Assembly: GCA_964401935.1 (NCBI GenBank)
Contig: CAYOAL010000022.1
Location: forward strand, 28,990 to 92,989
Origin: JAPYTK01 sp964401935
GTDB taxonomy: Bacteria > Myxococcota_A > Polyangia > Polyangiales > Polyangiaceae
DNA: 64,000 nt
Direction: 5' to 3'
This document shows, in pieces, positions 43,882-52,251 of the stretch (position 1 is its first letter; each line of letters starts with the position of its first letter). The notes below the pieces were generated by a model. That model worked only from the letters and a program-made list of their open reading frames with translations. It was not told the origin of the DNA and made no database searches. The position numbers and the translations under genes were made by a program.

Positions 43882-44958
43882 CTACGGCGGCCCGCCGAGG
43901 AAGTGTCCGTTGGGACCGCGCTGGATCGTGGTGCGGGTGAGGATGTCGAGGCGGTGATCCACGCCGGGCAGCGCCAGCCAGCGGTGGAAGTCTGTCGCGC
44001 TCTGGGCGGCGTAGACGTACTTCGTCCCGTCGATCGCCCAGGTTCGGAGCAGGATCGAGCGCTCGTCGATGGGCTGGGCGAGGAGGTTCTGGCCGAGCCC
44101 GCTCGAGTAGTGGAAGTAGTCCTCCACGTTCGACAGGTAGATGGTGCGCACCGGAAGATCGAGCGCACGGGCGGCGGCGGCGAGGCCGGCGAGGGTCTTG
44201 CGCCCCGTGAAATCGCCACGGACGGCGCGGGCGTGACCGCTCCGATACAAGCCCGCCAGGTGTTCGTATTGCTCGGGATCGGTGAGCCAGGTGGGGATCT
44301 TCCGCCCGCGATAACCAACCTGTTGGTTGATGAGCTTGGAGTAGACGCCGGGCTGGGTGATGTTGTGCATCTCGAGGACGCGCTTGCGCGTCGCGGCATC
44401 GGCGACCGCTCGAGTGAGCAGCTCTCGCGCCTTGCCACGCTGCGCCTTCGACCAGCGCTCGACGAAGGTCACGGGGTCGGGGGAATCCTGCATGAGCACG
44501 CTGTGGATGAAGTGCACGTCCACCACCCACTGATCGAAGTCGGCGAGGAGGAGCACCTCCGGCCGAGCCCATCCAGCGAAGAGATAGTTCTGTTCGGCGC
44601 CGACCCCGAGGTAGATGCCGCCGCGACCCTCGGCGTGCAGCCGGAAGGCCTCCGGCTTGTGCTCGTTGGACACGAAGTAGTGGGTCTCTCGGATGATCTG
44701 CGGGGGAGGCGGATCCTCCGGGATGGCCGCGAGCACCTCACGGATGCTCGGCCGCGTGGGCGCCTCCGGTGCGGGCGCCGCCGTTGGACCTTCTGGCGCC
44801 GTGGGTGACGTCGGAACCGAAGGAGCTGGCGCGACAGGCGCAGCGGTGGCGACCTGCCGCGACGAGCCAACCCCAGCGTCCGTGTCGGCGCCAGCCTCGA
44901 CGCAGCTCGTGACGAGCAGCACAAAGGCGAGTCTGGAGAGGCGGCGAGTGATCTTCAA
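43882..44958 (-). CDS. lipoprotein, LIC_10091-like family (tentative)
   Basis: 358 residues from the TTG at 44958, which places a standard lipoprotein signal (LAFVLLVTSC) at the N-terminus; the frame stays open to 45039. TACAAT at 44971-44976 (minus strand) lies inside that longer frame and favours the short start. A Pro/Ala-rich linker is followed by THYFVSNE, GGIYLGVGAEQNY and a long helical part ending YFHYSSGLGQNLLAQ. The SNE...GVGxEQN signature resembles a family of bacterial proteins of unknown role (LIC_10091). I am moderately unsure of that name. Confidence 0.7.
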   Translation of the reverse strand: MKITRRLSRLAFVLLVTSCVEAGADTDAGVGSSRQVATAAPVAPAPSVPTSPTAPEGPTAAPAPEAPTRPSIREVLAAIPEDPPPPQIIRETHYFVSNEHKPEAFRLHAEGRGGIYLGVGAEQNYLFAGWARPEVLLLADFDQWVVDVHFIHSVLMQDSPDPVTFVERWSKAQRGKARELLTRAVADAATRKRVLEMHNITQPGVYSKLINQQVGYRGRKIPTWLTDPEQYEHLAGLYRSGHARAVRGDFTGRKTLAGLAAAARALDLPVRTIYLSNVEDYFHYSSGLGQNLLAQPIDERSILLRTWAIDGTKYVYAAQSATDFHRWLALPGVDHRLDILTRTTIQRGPNGHFLGGPP

Positions 44959-45091
44959 CGCGGGCCGCGGATTGTACGCCGGGTCGCGCGCGGAGTGCTC
45001 GACAGAACACGGCGGGGTGGCAGTGACCGGCGCCGACACCGACGCTGCAATCGCAGCGGCTTGCGGGTCATGACGTTGGCGGATCGGCGGC

Positions 45092-45949
45092 TCACTCCGC
45101 GCCGGTGGCCAGGCCGGCGAACGAGGCCGACGAGGGCGACTGGCTCGGAGGTTCCGCCGGGGAGAGGAGGGCGGCGAGCTGGGCCTCGGCCTTCACCGAT
45201 CGCGCGTGGAGGCTCGTGCCACGGAAGACGACCTCGCCGACGTCGGTGCTCTCGGCGCCGACGCGCGGCACCCATCGGACCCTCGCTTTCGGGTGGGACG
45301 CGTAGGCCGGCGCCGCGGGGACGGTCGCGAGATCGAGCCGCGCCACCCCGTAGCTCGAGGTGCGCATCGTCGCCACGTAGCCGTTCGAGAACCACACCTC
45401 GACGGTGGCCCCCGCCATGGGCGTGAAGCCACACACCTCCCAAGAGCTCGAGCGCCGCAGCGGCTCCGCCTCGACCGTGTTGGTGGTGTCGATGGTGCCG
45501 AAGGCGTTGCCAAGGAACACGGCGCCGAGGGCGCCCGCCACGACGAGGAATCCCACGCCCACGCCCGTGTTGATGTCTTGCGCTTGTTCCACGCAGGGGA
45601 GGCTGACGCCGCTGGCCACCGTGCACGGGTTCGCGAGCATGTAGCCGCCGAACGCACCTGCGCCGGCCGCGCCCCCGAGGAGGAGCAGCTGACCGATCCA
45701 ACCGCCGGGGGTGAGCGTGCGCTCGGTCACCCGGTCTTCCACCTGGGGCGTGAGCGCGGTCGTGCGGCACAGCGTGGTCTCGGCCATCGCGATCGTGACC
45801 GTGTCGTCGAGCGCGTGGGTGGTGGCCACCGGCTCGCCCCTTCGGGTCTCGCGCATCGTGGTCGGCGTGCGGTCCGGATCCGCCCGTGGCACCGCCGGGT
45901 GCGTTACGGTCTCGATGCACCCGGCGGTGCCGGCGGCGAGGAGGAGCAT
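45092..45949 (-). CDS. lipoprotein with two membrane-like segments
   Basis: 285 residues from the ATG at 45949: MLLLAAGTAGC, a very short lipoprotein signal (Cys11). Two hydrophobic Gly/Ala-rich segments at about 85-110 and 125-150 flank NPCTVASGVSLPC. The C-terminal 110 residues are soluble and beta-rich (VEVWFSNGYVATM). No recognised domain. Converges toward the start region of the 43882 gene on the same strand. Confidence 0.7.
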   Translation of the reverse strand: MLLLAAGTAGCIETVTHPAVPRADPDRTPTTMRETRRGEPVATTHALDDTVTIAMAETTLCRTTALTPQVEDRVTERTLTPGGWIGQLLLLGGAAGAGAFGGYMLANPCTVASGVSLPCVEQAQDINTGVGVGFLVVAGALGAVFLGNAFGTIDTTNTVEAEPLRRSSSWEVCGFTPMAGATVEVWFSNGYVATMRTSSYGVARLDLATVPAAPAYASHPKARVRWVPRVGAESTDVGEVVFRGTSLHARSVKAEAQLAALLSPAEPPSQSPSSASFAGLATGAE

Positions 45950-46036
45950 GAACACGGAAGAACAGGGGTCGCGCACACCCCACGCAACGGTCAACCCCGC
46001 CAAAGCTTGAGCGACGACACGCAAGCGCCGCCTCGG

Positions 46037-46042
46037 TATGCT
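46037..46042 (+). promoter_or_regulatory. -10-like TATGCT, 6 nt before ATG 46049
   Basis: TANNNT hexamer with a six-nt gap (GGCGCG) to the ATG and no ribosome site. Confidence 0.5.
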
Positions 46043-46048
46043 GGCGCG

Positions 46049-46633
46049 ATGCCACCGCTGGCTCCCCTCCGCACCGGCTCCGCCGCAGCCTCGGCGCTGG
46101 CCCAGCTCGTGCTCGTCGTCGCCTGCTCGGCGACCTCCACCCCTCCGCCTCCCCCCGATCCAGTGGAGTCAGTGGTGGCACCGACCCCGCCGAGCACCGA
46201 CACGCCGCCACCGGCGGCACCCACCGCTCCACCTCCGGCACCGGAGGCGCCGGTCCCCGAGCCGCCCGCCACCACCCCTGCGCCGCCGATGGCGCCGGTG
46301 CCGAGCAGCCCCGCCCCGGGCCGCCAGGCGTGCGGGCGCCTCCCTTCGCAGCCGATCGCGAAGAAGTCGTGGCGGTATGGCGGCGGCACACCCAACCCCG
46401 AGTGCGACGGCGCCGAGACGGTGTGGGCGAACGTGCCTCATGGCGACCGGGCCTGCCACGTCGACACGGACTGCGTGGTCATCGATCGCGGCTGCTTCGT
46501 GACCGCGCTGAACCAGCTCGGAGCGAGCAAGCCAGCCTACGAAGCGACACCTTGCGGCCACCCCGCGGCCGGGGCGTGCGCCCAACGCGAGCACCACGCC
46601 ACCTGCCAGGCGGGCTGCTGCGTGGTGCACTGA
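46049..46633 (+). CDS. Pro-rich lipoprotein with small Cys-rich C-terminal domain
   Basis: 194 residues. Signal peptide ending LVVAC (Cys26), a Pro-rich linker of about 65 residues, and a C-terminal domain of about 100 residues with ten Cys (RACHVDTDCVV, CQAGCCVVH). The pattern DTDCVVIDRGCFVTALNQ recalls myxobacterial small secreted Cys proteins. Function unknown. Divergent from the 45092 gene. Confidence 0.75.
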   Translation: MPPLAPLRTGSAAASALAQLVLVVACSATSTPPPPPDPVESVVAPTPPSTDTPPPAAPTAPPPAPEAPVPEPPATTPAPPMAPVPSSPAPGRQACGRLPSQPIAKKSWRYGGGTPNPECDGAETVWANVPHGDRACHVDTDCVVIDRGCFVTALNQLGASKPAYEATPCGHPAAGACAQREHHATCQAGCCVVH

Positions 46634-46748
46634 CCGAGCTGCCGCGGGGTGCCCTCATCGAGCTGCAGCGCAGACCACCGCCGCGCGAGGGGGCGAGCGC
46701 GGCGAGTGCGCCCCCGCTGTCGCGGGAGGTCGCGTCGCCAAGAGACGG

Positions 46749-47162
46749 TCACTCGGCGTCCTCGCCCTCGCCCTCGCCTCCCTCGGCGGCGCAGGTCTCC
46801 GCCTCGCCTCCGGTGGTGGGGTTCTTGTCGAAATACATCACGCAGCCCGTGTCTTTCGCGGCCAGCTTGGTGCAGTTGAGGGCGCCCGGCGGATCGCCGC
46901 TCGTGTCCTCGGCCGCTCCCGCCACACACAGCTGACAGCAGCGCTTGCGGCGCTCTGCTTCGGTCTCCTTCGGACCCGTGTCGGCGGCGGGGGTGATCGT
47001 GCCCGCGTCGTCCGAGCCCATGTCGTCCGCGTCGTCGCCGGTCTCTGCACTGCCGGTGTCATCCGGCACGCGCGGTGGCTGCTGTTGTTTCACGTCGCCG
47101 CAGGCCCCCACCCATCCAGCGAGGCTGGCCACGACCACGACCTTTGTCATGCGCTCGAGCAT
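46749..47162 (-). CDS. small acidic lipoprotein
   Basis: 137 residues; an internal ATG at 47150 is an alternative start. Signal peptide ending WVGAC (Cys21). The mature part is Asp/Glu/Thr-rich with a central RRKRCCQLC and two more Cys, ending in a run of Glu/Gly. No recognised domain. Converges with the 46049 gene. Confidence 0.7.
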   Translation of the reverse strand: MLERMTKVVVVASLAGWVGACGDVKQQQPPRVPDDTGSAETGDDADDMGSDDAGTITPAADTGPKETEAERRKRCCQLCVAGAAEDTSGDPPGALNCTKLAAKDTGCVMYFDKNPTTGGEAETCAAEGGEGEGEDAE

Positions 47163-47238
47163 GTCTCTCGGTAGGCCAACGTCGGGCGGGCCTCAACGAC
47201 GAAGGGGCGATTGTCGCCTCGCCGCACGCGCGGAGCAC

Positions 47239-48261
47239 TCAACAGCTGGTGGGGCAGCTGCACGACGCAGCGCAGTCGTTGACCCGCGGCTTGCCGCCGC
47301 CCGCACACGTCACGTCGCAGCTGTTCGAGCCACAGAACACATCGGTTCCATCGCAGGTGTCACCCCCGACGCACTCCACGCGGCAGGGTCCGTCCTTGCA
47401 ATAGATGTCCGCGTTCTTGCACTTCTTGTTCCCGCTGCCGCAGGCCACCGTGCAGGCCTGCGCGGCGGGGCAGTCGATGCTCGAGCCCTCGCACGCGTTG
47501 TCCTCCGTGGAGCAGTCCACCACACAGTCGAAGCCGACCGGACAGGTGATCGTCTGCGCCTTGCACTCGCCACCTTCGCAGCGGATGGTGCAGAGCCCGT
47601 CGGCGCAGCCCCCGTCGCACTCGGGAGGGCACGCTCCTTCCGGGGCGGGCGGCGCCTCGCCGCAGCACAGCCCGGCCGCGAAGCAGCCGTTCATTCCGGC
47701 GCACTCACCCTCGGGGTCGTCGCCGAGTGGATAGGGCACGCAGATCCCGGGGGTCTCGCCGTTGCAGGTCTGACACTTGCCGTCGCAGCGCCGGTCGCAA
47801 CACACGTCGTCCTGGCAGAACATGCTCGTGCACGTGTCGTCTGCGACGCAGGGGTCGCCGTCGACGGTGATGCAGCGCGCGTCGGCGGAGCACACCTCGT
47901 TGGGCCCGCAGTCGTCGTCGGGATCGCTGTTGGGGGGGTGGGGCGTGCACACCCCCTCGCTGCCCAGCAATGCGCACGACACACACCGTCCCACGCACGC
48001 GGTGTCGCAACACACCCCGTCGCGACAGTGGCCGCTCGCACACTCGGCCTCGCTCTCACATGCGAAGCCGAGAGGTTTGCTGCTCGCCCCTCCGCCGCCT
48101 GGTCCAACGTTGCCGCCGCCCCCGGGTCCGTCGCCGCCCGCCCCGGTCTGTCCGGGCTTGTCGGCCAACACCCCGTCCGCGAGCACCGTGCAGCTCACCG
48201 GCAGCAACACGCAGATTGCCCCCAACCAGAGGCGAGGCGACGGGTCTCGACGAGGCCGCAC
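47239..48261 (-). CDS. Cys-rich lipoprotein
   Basis: 340 residues from the GTG at 48261, giving MRPRRDPSPRLWLGAICVLLPVSC, a lipoprotein signal with Cys24. A GTG at 48276 is in frame but lies upstream of the -10-like TACGAT. About 45 Cys follow a Gly-rich linker, in repeats of the form CxSGHCxDGVCCD..C and, toward the C-terminus, a second repeat type (DCS..., DCPAAQACTVACGSG, CRVECVGGDTC). Surface-exposed by inference. Divergent from a kinase gene across 62 bp. Confidence 0.82.
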   Translation of the reverse strand: MRPRRDPSPRLWLGAICVLLPVSCTVLADGVLADKPGQTGAGGDGPGGGGNVGPGGGGASSKPLGFACESEAECASGHCRDGVCCDTACVGRCVSCALLGSEGVCTPHPPNSDPDDDCGPNEVCSADARCITVDGDPCVADDTCTSMFCQDDVCCDRRCDGKCQTCNGETPGICVPYPLGDDPEGECAGMNGCFAAGLCCGEAPPAPEGACPPECDGGCADGLCTIRCEGGECKAQTITCPVGFDCVVDCSTEDNACEGSSIDCPAAQACTVACGSGNKKCKNADIYCKDGPCRVECVGGDTCDGTDVFCGSNSCDVTCAGGGKPRVNDCAASCSCPTSC

Positions 48262-48267
48262 GACAGG

Positions 48268-48273
48268 ATCGTA
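48268..48273 (-). promoter_or_regulatory. -10-like TACGAT, 6 nt before start 48261
   Basis: Minus-strand hexamer with gap CCTGTC to GTG; decides the start of the Cys-rich lipoprotein. Confidence 0.5.
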
Positions 48274-48309
48274 CACGAACCGCCGCTTTCCCGTCGCCCA
48301 TCGGCGTAC

Positions 48310-48315
48310 TACTCT
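48310..48315 (+). promoter_or_regulatory. -10-like TACTCT, 8 nt before GTG 48324
   Basis: TANNNT hexamer ahead of the third kinase gene. No ribosome site in the gap. Confidence 0.4.
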
Positions 48316-48323
48316 CTTTCAAG

Positions 48324-49778
48324 GTGCCAGGAACCTTTCCAAACGCCGAGACCGACGGGCGGGCGGGCGACGAGCCGTTCACCGCCTATCGCGAAGGCGA
48401 CGTCATCGCGGGCAAGTACCGCCTCACGCAGGTGCTCGGCGCGGGCGGCATGGGCACCGTGTGGCTCGCCCGAAACCTCGTGCTCGAAATCGACGTCGCC
48501 ATCAAAGTGTTGCACAGCGACTTCGCTGGTCAGGAGGAGGCGTCGCAGCGGTTCCTCCACGAGGCGCGCGCCACCGCCAAGCTCGCGCACCCCGCGATCG
48601 TGCGCATGCACGACTTCGGCACCACCCCACAGGGCCACGCCTTCATCGTGATGGAGCACCTGAAGGGCGAGCCCCTCGACGGGCTGCTCGAGCGCCGCTT
48701 CCAGCTCCCGCCCATCGAGGCGGTGCAGCTCCTGCTCCCGGTGCTCGAGGCGCTCGACGTCGCCCACGGGCGTGGGATCGTTCACCGCGATCTCAAGCCG
48801 GAGAACATCTTGCTCGCCCCCGAAGGCGACGCGCTCATGCCCAAGGTCGTCGATTTCGGCGTGGCCAAGGTGAGCACCGATCCCAACCCCGTGCCCCCGC
48901 TCGCCGACAACCTCGACGCGGCCGTGAAGCAGCGCGCGGTGCGCCTCACCCAACACGGCGTGCTCCTCGGCAGCCCCCAGTACATGTCACCCGAGCAGGC
49001 CCGCGGGGCGGCCGACGTCGATCACCGCGCCGATCTGTGGAGCTTCTCGGTGTGCCTCTACGAGTGCATCCACGGCGATCGACCCTTCGACGACGACGCG
49101 CTCGATCAGCTGCTCTTGCGCGTGCTCATCCACGAGCCGGAGCGACCGCCGGCGATGGACGACGCGCTGTGGCAGATCGTGGCGCGCGGGCTCGACAAGA
49201 ATCGGGATCATCGCTGGCAGCACGCGAGCGAGCTCGGCGAGGCGCTCGCGCAGTGGCTGGTGTTTCGCGGCGTCGAGGTCGACGTGGCGGGGCGCTCGGT
49301 GCGTAGCCGCTGGCTCGGCGAGGCCTCGCTCACGGGAGGCTTTCCCCCCGCCCGCGCCCCCGCCATCTCCCACGTCGTGCTGGCCACGCCTCAGGGGACG
49401 CCCGCGCGGAGCGCCGCGTGGCTCGCCGGGGTGGTGGCCGCGACGATCGTGGTCGCCGGCGTGGGGATCTGGCTCGCGATGTCACCCGACAACGACGTGC
49501 CCGAGGCCGCGCGCAACGGAGAGCCCACCGCCGAGCCTTCGGCCCAGCCCCTGGGAGCGACCCCGCCACCGGCGCCCGCAGCGTCGATCACCATGCCCGA
49601 GCCCAGCGCGGCGACCGAGGCGCCCCCCCCCCCCCCCCCCCCCGCGCGCACGTCGTCGACCGCCGCTGCGGGGCCTCGGATCGGGCCCGTCGCCCCCCCG
49701 CCCCCGCGCGGCGCCCAACCCGCCCCGCGGCCGAAACCCGGCGGAGCCCTGCCGATCCCGGACGAGCCCGACTTCTGA
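48324..49778 (+). CDS. membrane-anchored Ser/Thr protein kinase with poly-Pro tail
   Basis: 484 residues from the GTG at 48324. The kinase domain is at about 32-310: glycine loop GAGGMGTV at 39-46, Lys61, HRDLKPEN at 154-161, DFG at 177-179 and SPEQ in the activation segment. It has all catalytic residues. One membrane helix at about 365-386. The outer tail (387-484) is Pro/Ala-rich and includes seven consecutive Pro (434-440) encoded by a run of 21 C. Substrates unknown. Divergent from a Cys-rich lipoprotein gene. Confidence 0.92.
   Translation: MPGTFPNAETDGRAGDEPFTAYREGDVIAGKYRLTQVLGAGGMGTVWLARNLVLEIDVAIKVLHSDFAGQEEASQRFLHEARATAKLAHPAIVRMHDFGTTPQGHAFIVMEHLKGEPLDGLLERRFQLPPIEAVQLLLPVLEALDVAHGRGIVHRDLKPENILLAPEGDALMPKVVDFGVAKVSTDPNPVPPLADNLDAAVKQRAVRLTQHGVLLGSPQYMSPEQARGAADVDHRADLWSFSVCLYECIHGDRPFDDDALDQLLLRVLIHEPERPPAMDDALWQIVARGLDKNRDHRWQHASELGEALAQWLVFRGVEVDVAGRSVRSRWLGEASLTGGFPPARAPAISHVVLATPQGTPARSAAWLAGVVAATIVVAGVGIWLAMSPDNDVPEAARNGEPTAEPSAQPLGATPPPAPAASITMPEPSAATEAPPPPPPPARTSSTAAAGPRIGPVAPPPPRGAQPAPRPKPGGALPIPDEPDF
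49623..49643 (+). repeat. 21-nt poly-C tract inside kinase gene
   Basis: Twenty-one consecutive C read as seven CCC (Pro) codons. Loss or gain of one base would shift the frame for the last 44 codons. Confidence 0.9.
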
Positions 49779-49904
49779 CCACCGCGTCTCCCGTCGTCGT
49801 CTCCCGTCGACTTCGTCGTCTCCCTCCCGCGTGTCGGGCGCGGCGAGGCAGCGGAGCGCCCTGCGGTGTCGCGGCCCTGCGACGCGGTGCGCGTGGCACG
49901 CGGG

Positions 49905-51089
49905 ATGCACTCCCGGTCGGGTGCCGTGTTCGTCTCTCCCTCCCGCGCCGGACTGTTCCGGCTTCTACGAGTCGTTCCCGTCGCGGTGACGGCTTCGATC
50001 TTCGGCTGTTCTCACCCTCGAGCCCCCGATCCGCCGATCCCGCCGGCCGCACCGTGGCCTCCCGCGCGCGCCTACGACGCAAGCCCTTCGTTTGAAAACG
50101 AAGACGATGCGTGGTTCGACGAGGAAGCTGCGGTATCGGACGACGATCCGAGCGGCCTCGTGATGTACGAGGACGAGCTCGAGCCGTACGGCGCGTGGGT
50201 GGACGATCCCACCTGGGGCACGGTGTGGATCCCGAGCGTTGTCGTGGTGGGCAGCGAGTTCGTGCCCTACAAGACCGCGGGACGCTGGGCCGTCGACGAC
50301 GACAACAACTGGGTGTGGGTGAGCGACTACGGCTGGGGCGACATCCCGTTTCACTATGGGCGCTGGGTGTGGCTCTCGGAGCGCCGCGTGTGGGCCTGGA
50401 TCCCCGGTCGCGTCTACGCACCGGCGTGGGTGGTGTGGCGCGTCGGAGACGCCGGCTACGACTACATCGGCTGGTCGCCCATGCCCCCCGCGTGGTGTTG
50501 GTACGACGGCTTCGCGTCGGTGTGTTACGGCCGCCCCCTCCTCGCGTTCTGGTTCGTGCCGAGCGTGTACCTCTTCCACGTGCACTGGCACCGCTACCTG
50601 CTGCCTCCCCACCACGCCCACGTGATCGCGCGGCACACCCACGTCCACCCCCGCCACCGCTACCGCCCTCCCCGCGTTGGCGCCCACCTCCCACCGAGGG
50701 GCGTCCGCGCCACCTTCCAGCCCGCCTCGCCTTCCTTCACGGAGGCGAACGTGCCGCGGGAGGCCGTGCCGAAGACGCGCGTGAAGAGCCACCCCGCGGT
50801 GACCCCCGGCAGGAAGGCCACCCGCACGCCGGGCCTCGTCACGCCTACCCCGTCGCGACGCGATCGCAGCACCGCTCCTTACCGGAGCACGCCGCGCGAG
50901 CGCGCCACACCCTCGCGCAGCCCGGTCCCTCGCGAGCGCGTCACCGCGCCGCCTCGAACCCGCGTCACCCCCTCCGCCCCGAAGCGCCAGAACACCACCG
51001 CCCCACGCGCCACCCCAAGCAAGAAGACAACCCCCCGACCAAGCCCCAAACCAACACCCAGCCGCAAAGCCACCCCAAGCCCGCGCTAG
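49905..51089 (+). CDS. exported Trp/Tyr-rich protein (DUF6600/YXWGXW-like)
   Basis: 394 residues from the ATG at 49905; an in-frame GTG at 49866 is an alternative. Signal peptide ending SIFGC, probably lipidated. Residues about 90-235 are rich in Trp/Tyr with the pattern LEPYGAWVDDPTWGTVWIP, YGRWVWLSERRVWAWIPG and YDYIGWSPMPP, as in DUF6600-type envelope proteins. A His-rich stretch (HVHWHRYLLPPHHAH) and then a basic Thr/Pro/Arg-rich tail of about 120 residues follow. Role unknown. It converges with the next gene at a strong terminator. Confidence 0.8.
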   Translation: MHSRSGAVFVSPSRAGLFRLLRVVPVAVTASIFGCSHPRAPDPPIPPAAPWPPARAYDASPSFENEDDAWFDEEAAVSDDDPSGLVMYEDELEPYGAWVDDPTWGTVWIPSVVVVGSEFVPYKTAGRWAVDDDNNWVWVSDYGWGDIPFHYGRWVWLSERRVWAWIPGRVYAPAWVVWRVGDAGYDYIGWSPMPPAWCWYDGFASVCYGRPLLAFWFVPSVYLFHVHWHRYLLPPHHAHVIARHTHVHPRHRYRPPRVGAHLPPRGVRATFQPASPSFTEANVPREAVPKTRVKSHPAVTPGRKATRTPGLVTPTPSRRDRSTAPYRSTPRERATPSRSPVPRERVTAPPRTRVTPSAPKRQNTTAPRATPSKKTTPRPSPKPTPSRKATPSPR

Positions 51090-51120
51090 CCAACCGCAGC
51101 CCGTGTGCTTTCGCCGAGCG

Positions 51121-51162
51121 CCTCGGTGCCTGGGTTCGCGAGCCCGCTCGCGAGCACCGAGG
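51121..51162. terminator. large hairpin between convergent genes
   Basis: CCTCGGTGC (51121-51129) pairs with GCACCGAGG (51154-51162), and inside it TCGCGAG (51136-51142) pairs with CTCGCGA (51147-51153). It lies between two convergent stop codons and probably works in both directions, although no T-run is present. Confidence 0.65.
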
Positions 51163-51183
51163 CACTGGGAAGTCGCGCGCGGG

Positions 51184-52173
51184 TCAGAAGCGGAGCTCGA
51201 CGCCGGCGGTGGGGCCGTGGACCCACGGGCGGATGGCCGGGTGGGGGGCGCTCGATGAGGCGGGGTCGGCGGGCCCGTCGTCGAGGAGGTGCAGCACGAG
51301 CAACAGCAAACCCACTCCTGCCGCCACCCCGCCGGTCACCGCGAGGACGTCGCCCGCGATGGTCTTCTGCCGCGCCGCGTCCGCCTCCGGCCCGTCGCGC
51401 GTGGGGGCGTCCTTCGCCTCGCCGAGGCCTACCACGCCGAGGGCGATGCCCACCCCGAGCACCACACCACCGCCGGCGAGGAGCGCCACCGGCAGCACCG
51501 GGAAGTCGTCTTCGGGGACGCCCGCGTCGTGACCCTCGCCGGGCACCAACGCGATCTCCAGGTCGAGATCTTCGCCCTCGTTCGCCGTCAACGTCTGGCT
51601 GACCGACCGGTGACCGGCGGCCGAGGCCTCGAGGCGATGCTCGCTCGGATCGATGCGGAGCCGTCGCCCCAGCGCCTCGAGAGGCAGCTCCTCCCCGTCG
51701 AGCTTCACCACGAGCTCGCGGAGGCCGCTCGGCGTGATCGTGATCGTCACGCCGGCCACCCGCTTCTCGAGCTCGGTGATGGCGTCGCGGGCGGGCTGCA
51801 CGAAACCCTCCGTCTTGTCGGTCATCGGCTCCGCCAAGAAATCGCGAAAGTGTCCGAGCGCGGCCACGAGGCGCCCGCTGTTCTTCTCGGCGACCGCCAG
51901 CGTGTAATAGGTGAGCGCGGTCTTCTTGAGGGCCAGCGAGCCCAAGAGCCGCTCGCGCGCTTCGTCCCAGCGCTTCTCCTTGCTGAGCTCGATGCCCTCG
52001 CGAAACAGCACGCGGGCGGTCGCGACGTCGGCGGGGTTCTCGCCGTCACCCGTCCCCGCGCTCGGAGCGGGGTCGTTCACCTCGCCCGCTCCGCCGTCCT
52101 GCGCCCACGCCGTGCGTGGCGCACAGAGGCAGGCCATCACGACAGAGATGACGAGCCACGCTTTCGCACCCAT
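51184..52173 (-). CDS. exported TPR/PEGA-like membrane protein
   Basis: 329 residues from the ATG at 52173 (an ATG at 52221 is upstream in frame). Signal peptide cleaved after AWAQ. Helical TPR-like part at about 40-130 (ARVLFREGIELSKEKRWDEARERLLGSLAL), then a PEGA-like segment (about 145-215, ITITPSGLRELVVKLDGEELP) and two hydrophobic segments near 230-305. This layout is common in myxobacterial envelope proteins of unknown role. Confidence 0.8.
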   Translation of the reverse strand: MGAKAWLVISVVMACLCAPRTAWAQDGGAGEVNDPAPSAGTGDGENPADVATARVLFREGIELSKEKRWDEARERLLGSLALKKTALTYYTLAVAEKNSGRLVAALGHFRDFLAEPMTDKTEGFVQPARDAITELEKRVAGVTITITPSGLRELVVKLDGEELPLEALGRRLRIDPSEHRLEASAAGHRSVSQTLTANEGEDLDLEIALVPGEGHDAGVPEDDFPVLPVALLAGGGVVLGVGIALGVVGLGEAKDAPTRDGPEADAARQKTIAGDVLAVTGGVAAGVGLLLLVLHLLDDGPADPASSSAPHPAIRPWVHGPTAGVELRF

Positions 52174-52251
52174 GCGCAGACAGCATGACACGGCCGGGCG
52201 AGGAGGCGAAGCGTCCGCCACCCCGCGCGGGCTCGGGCGCCCAGCCGGCGC

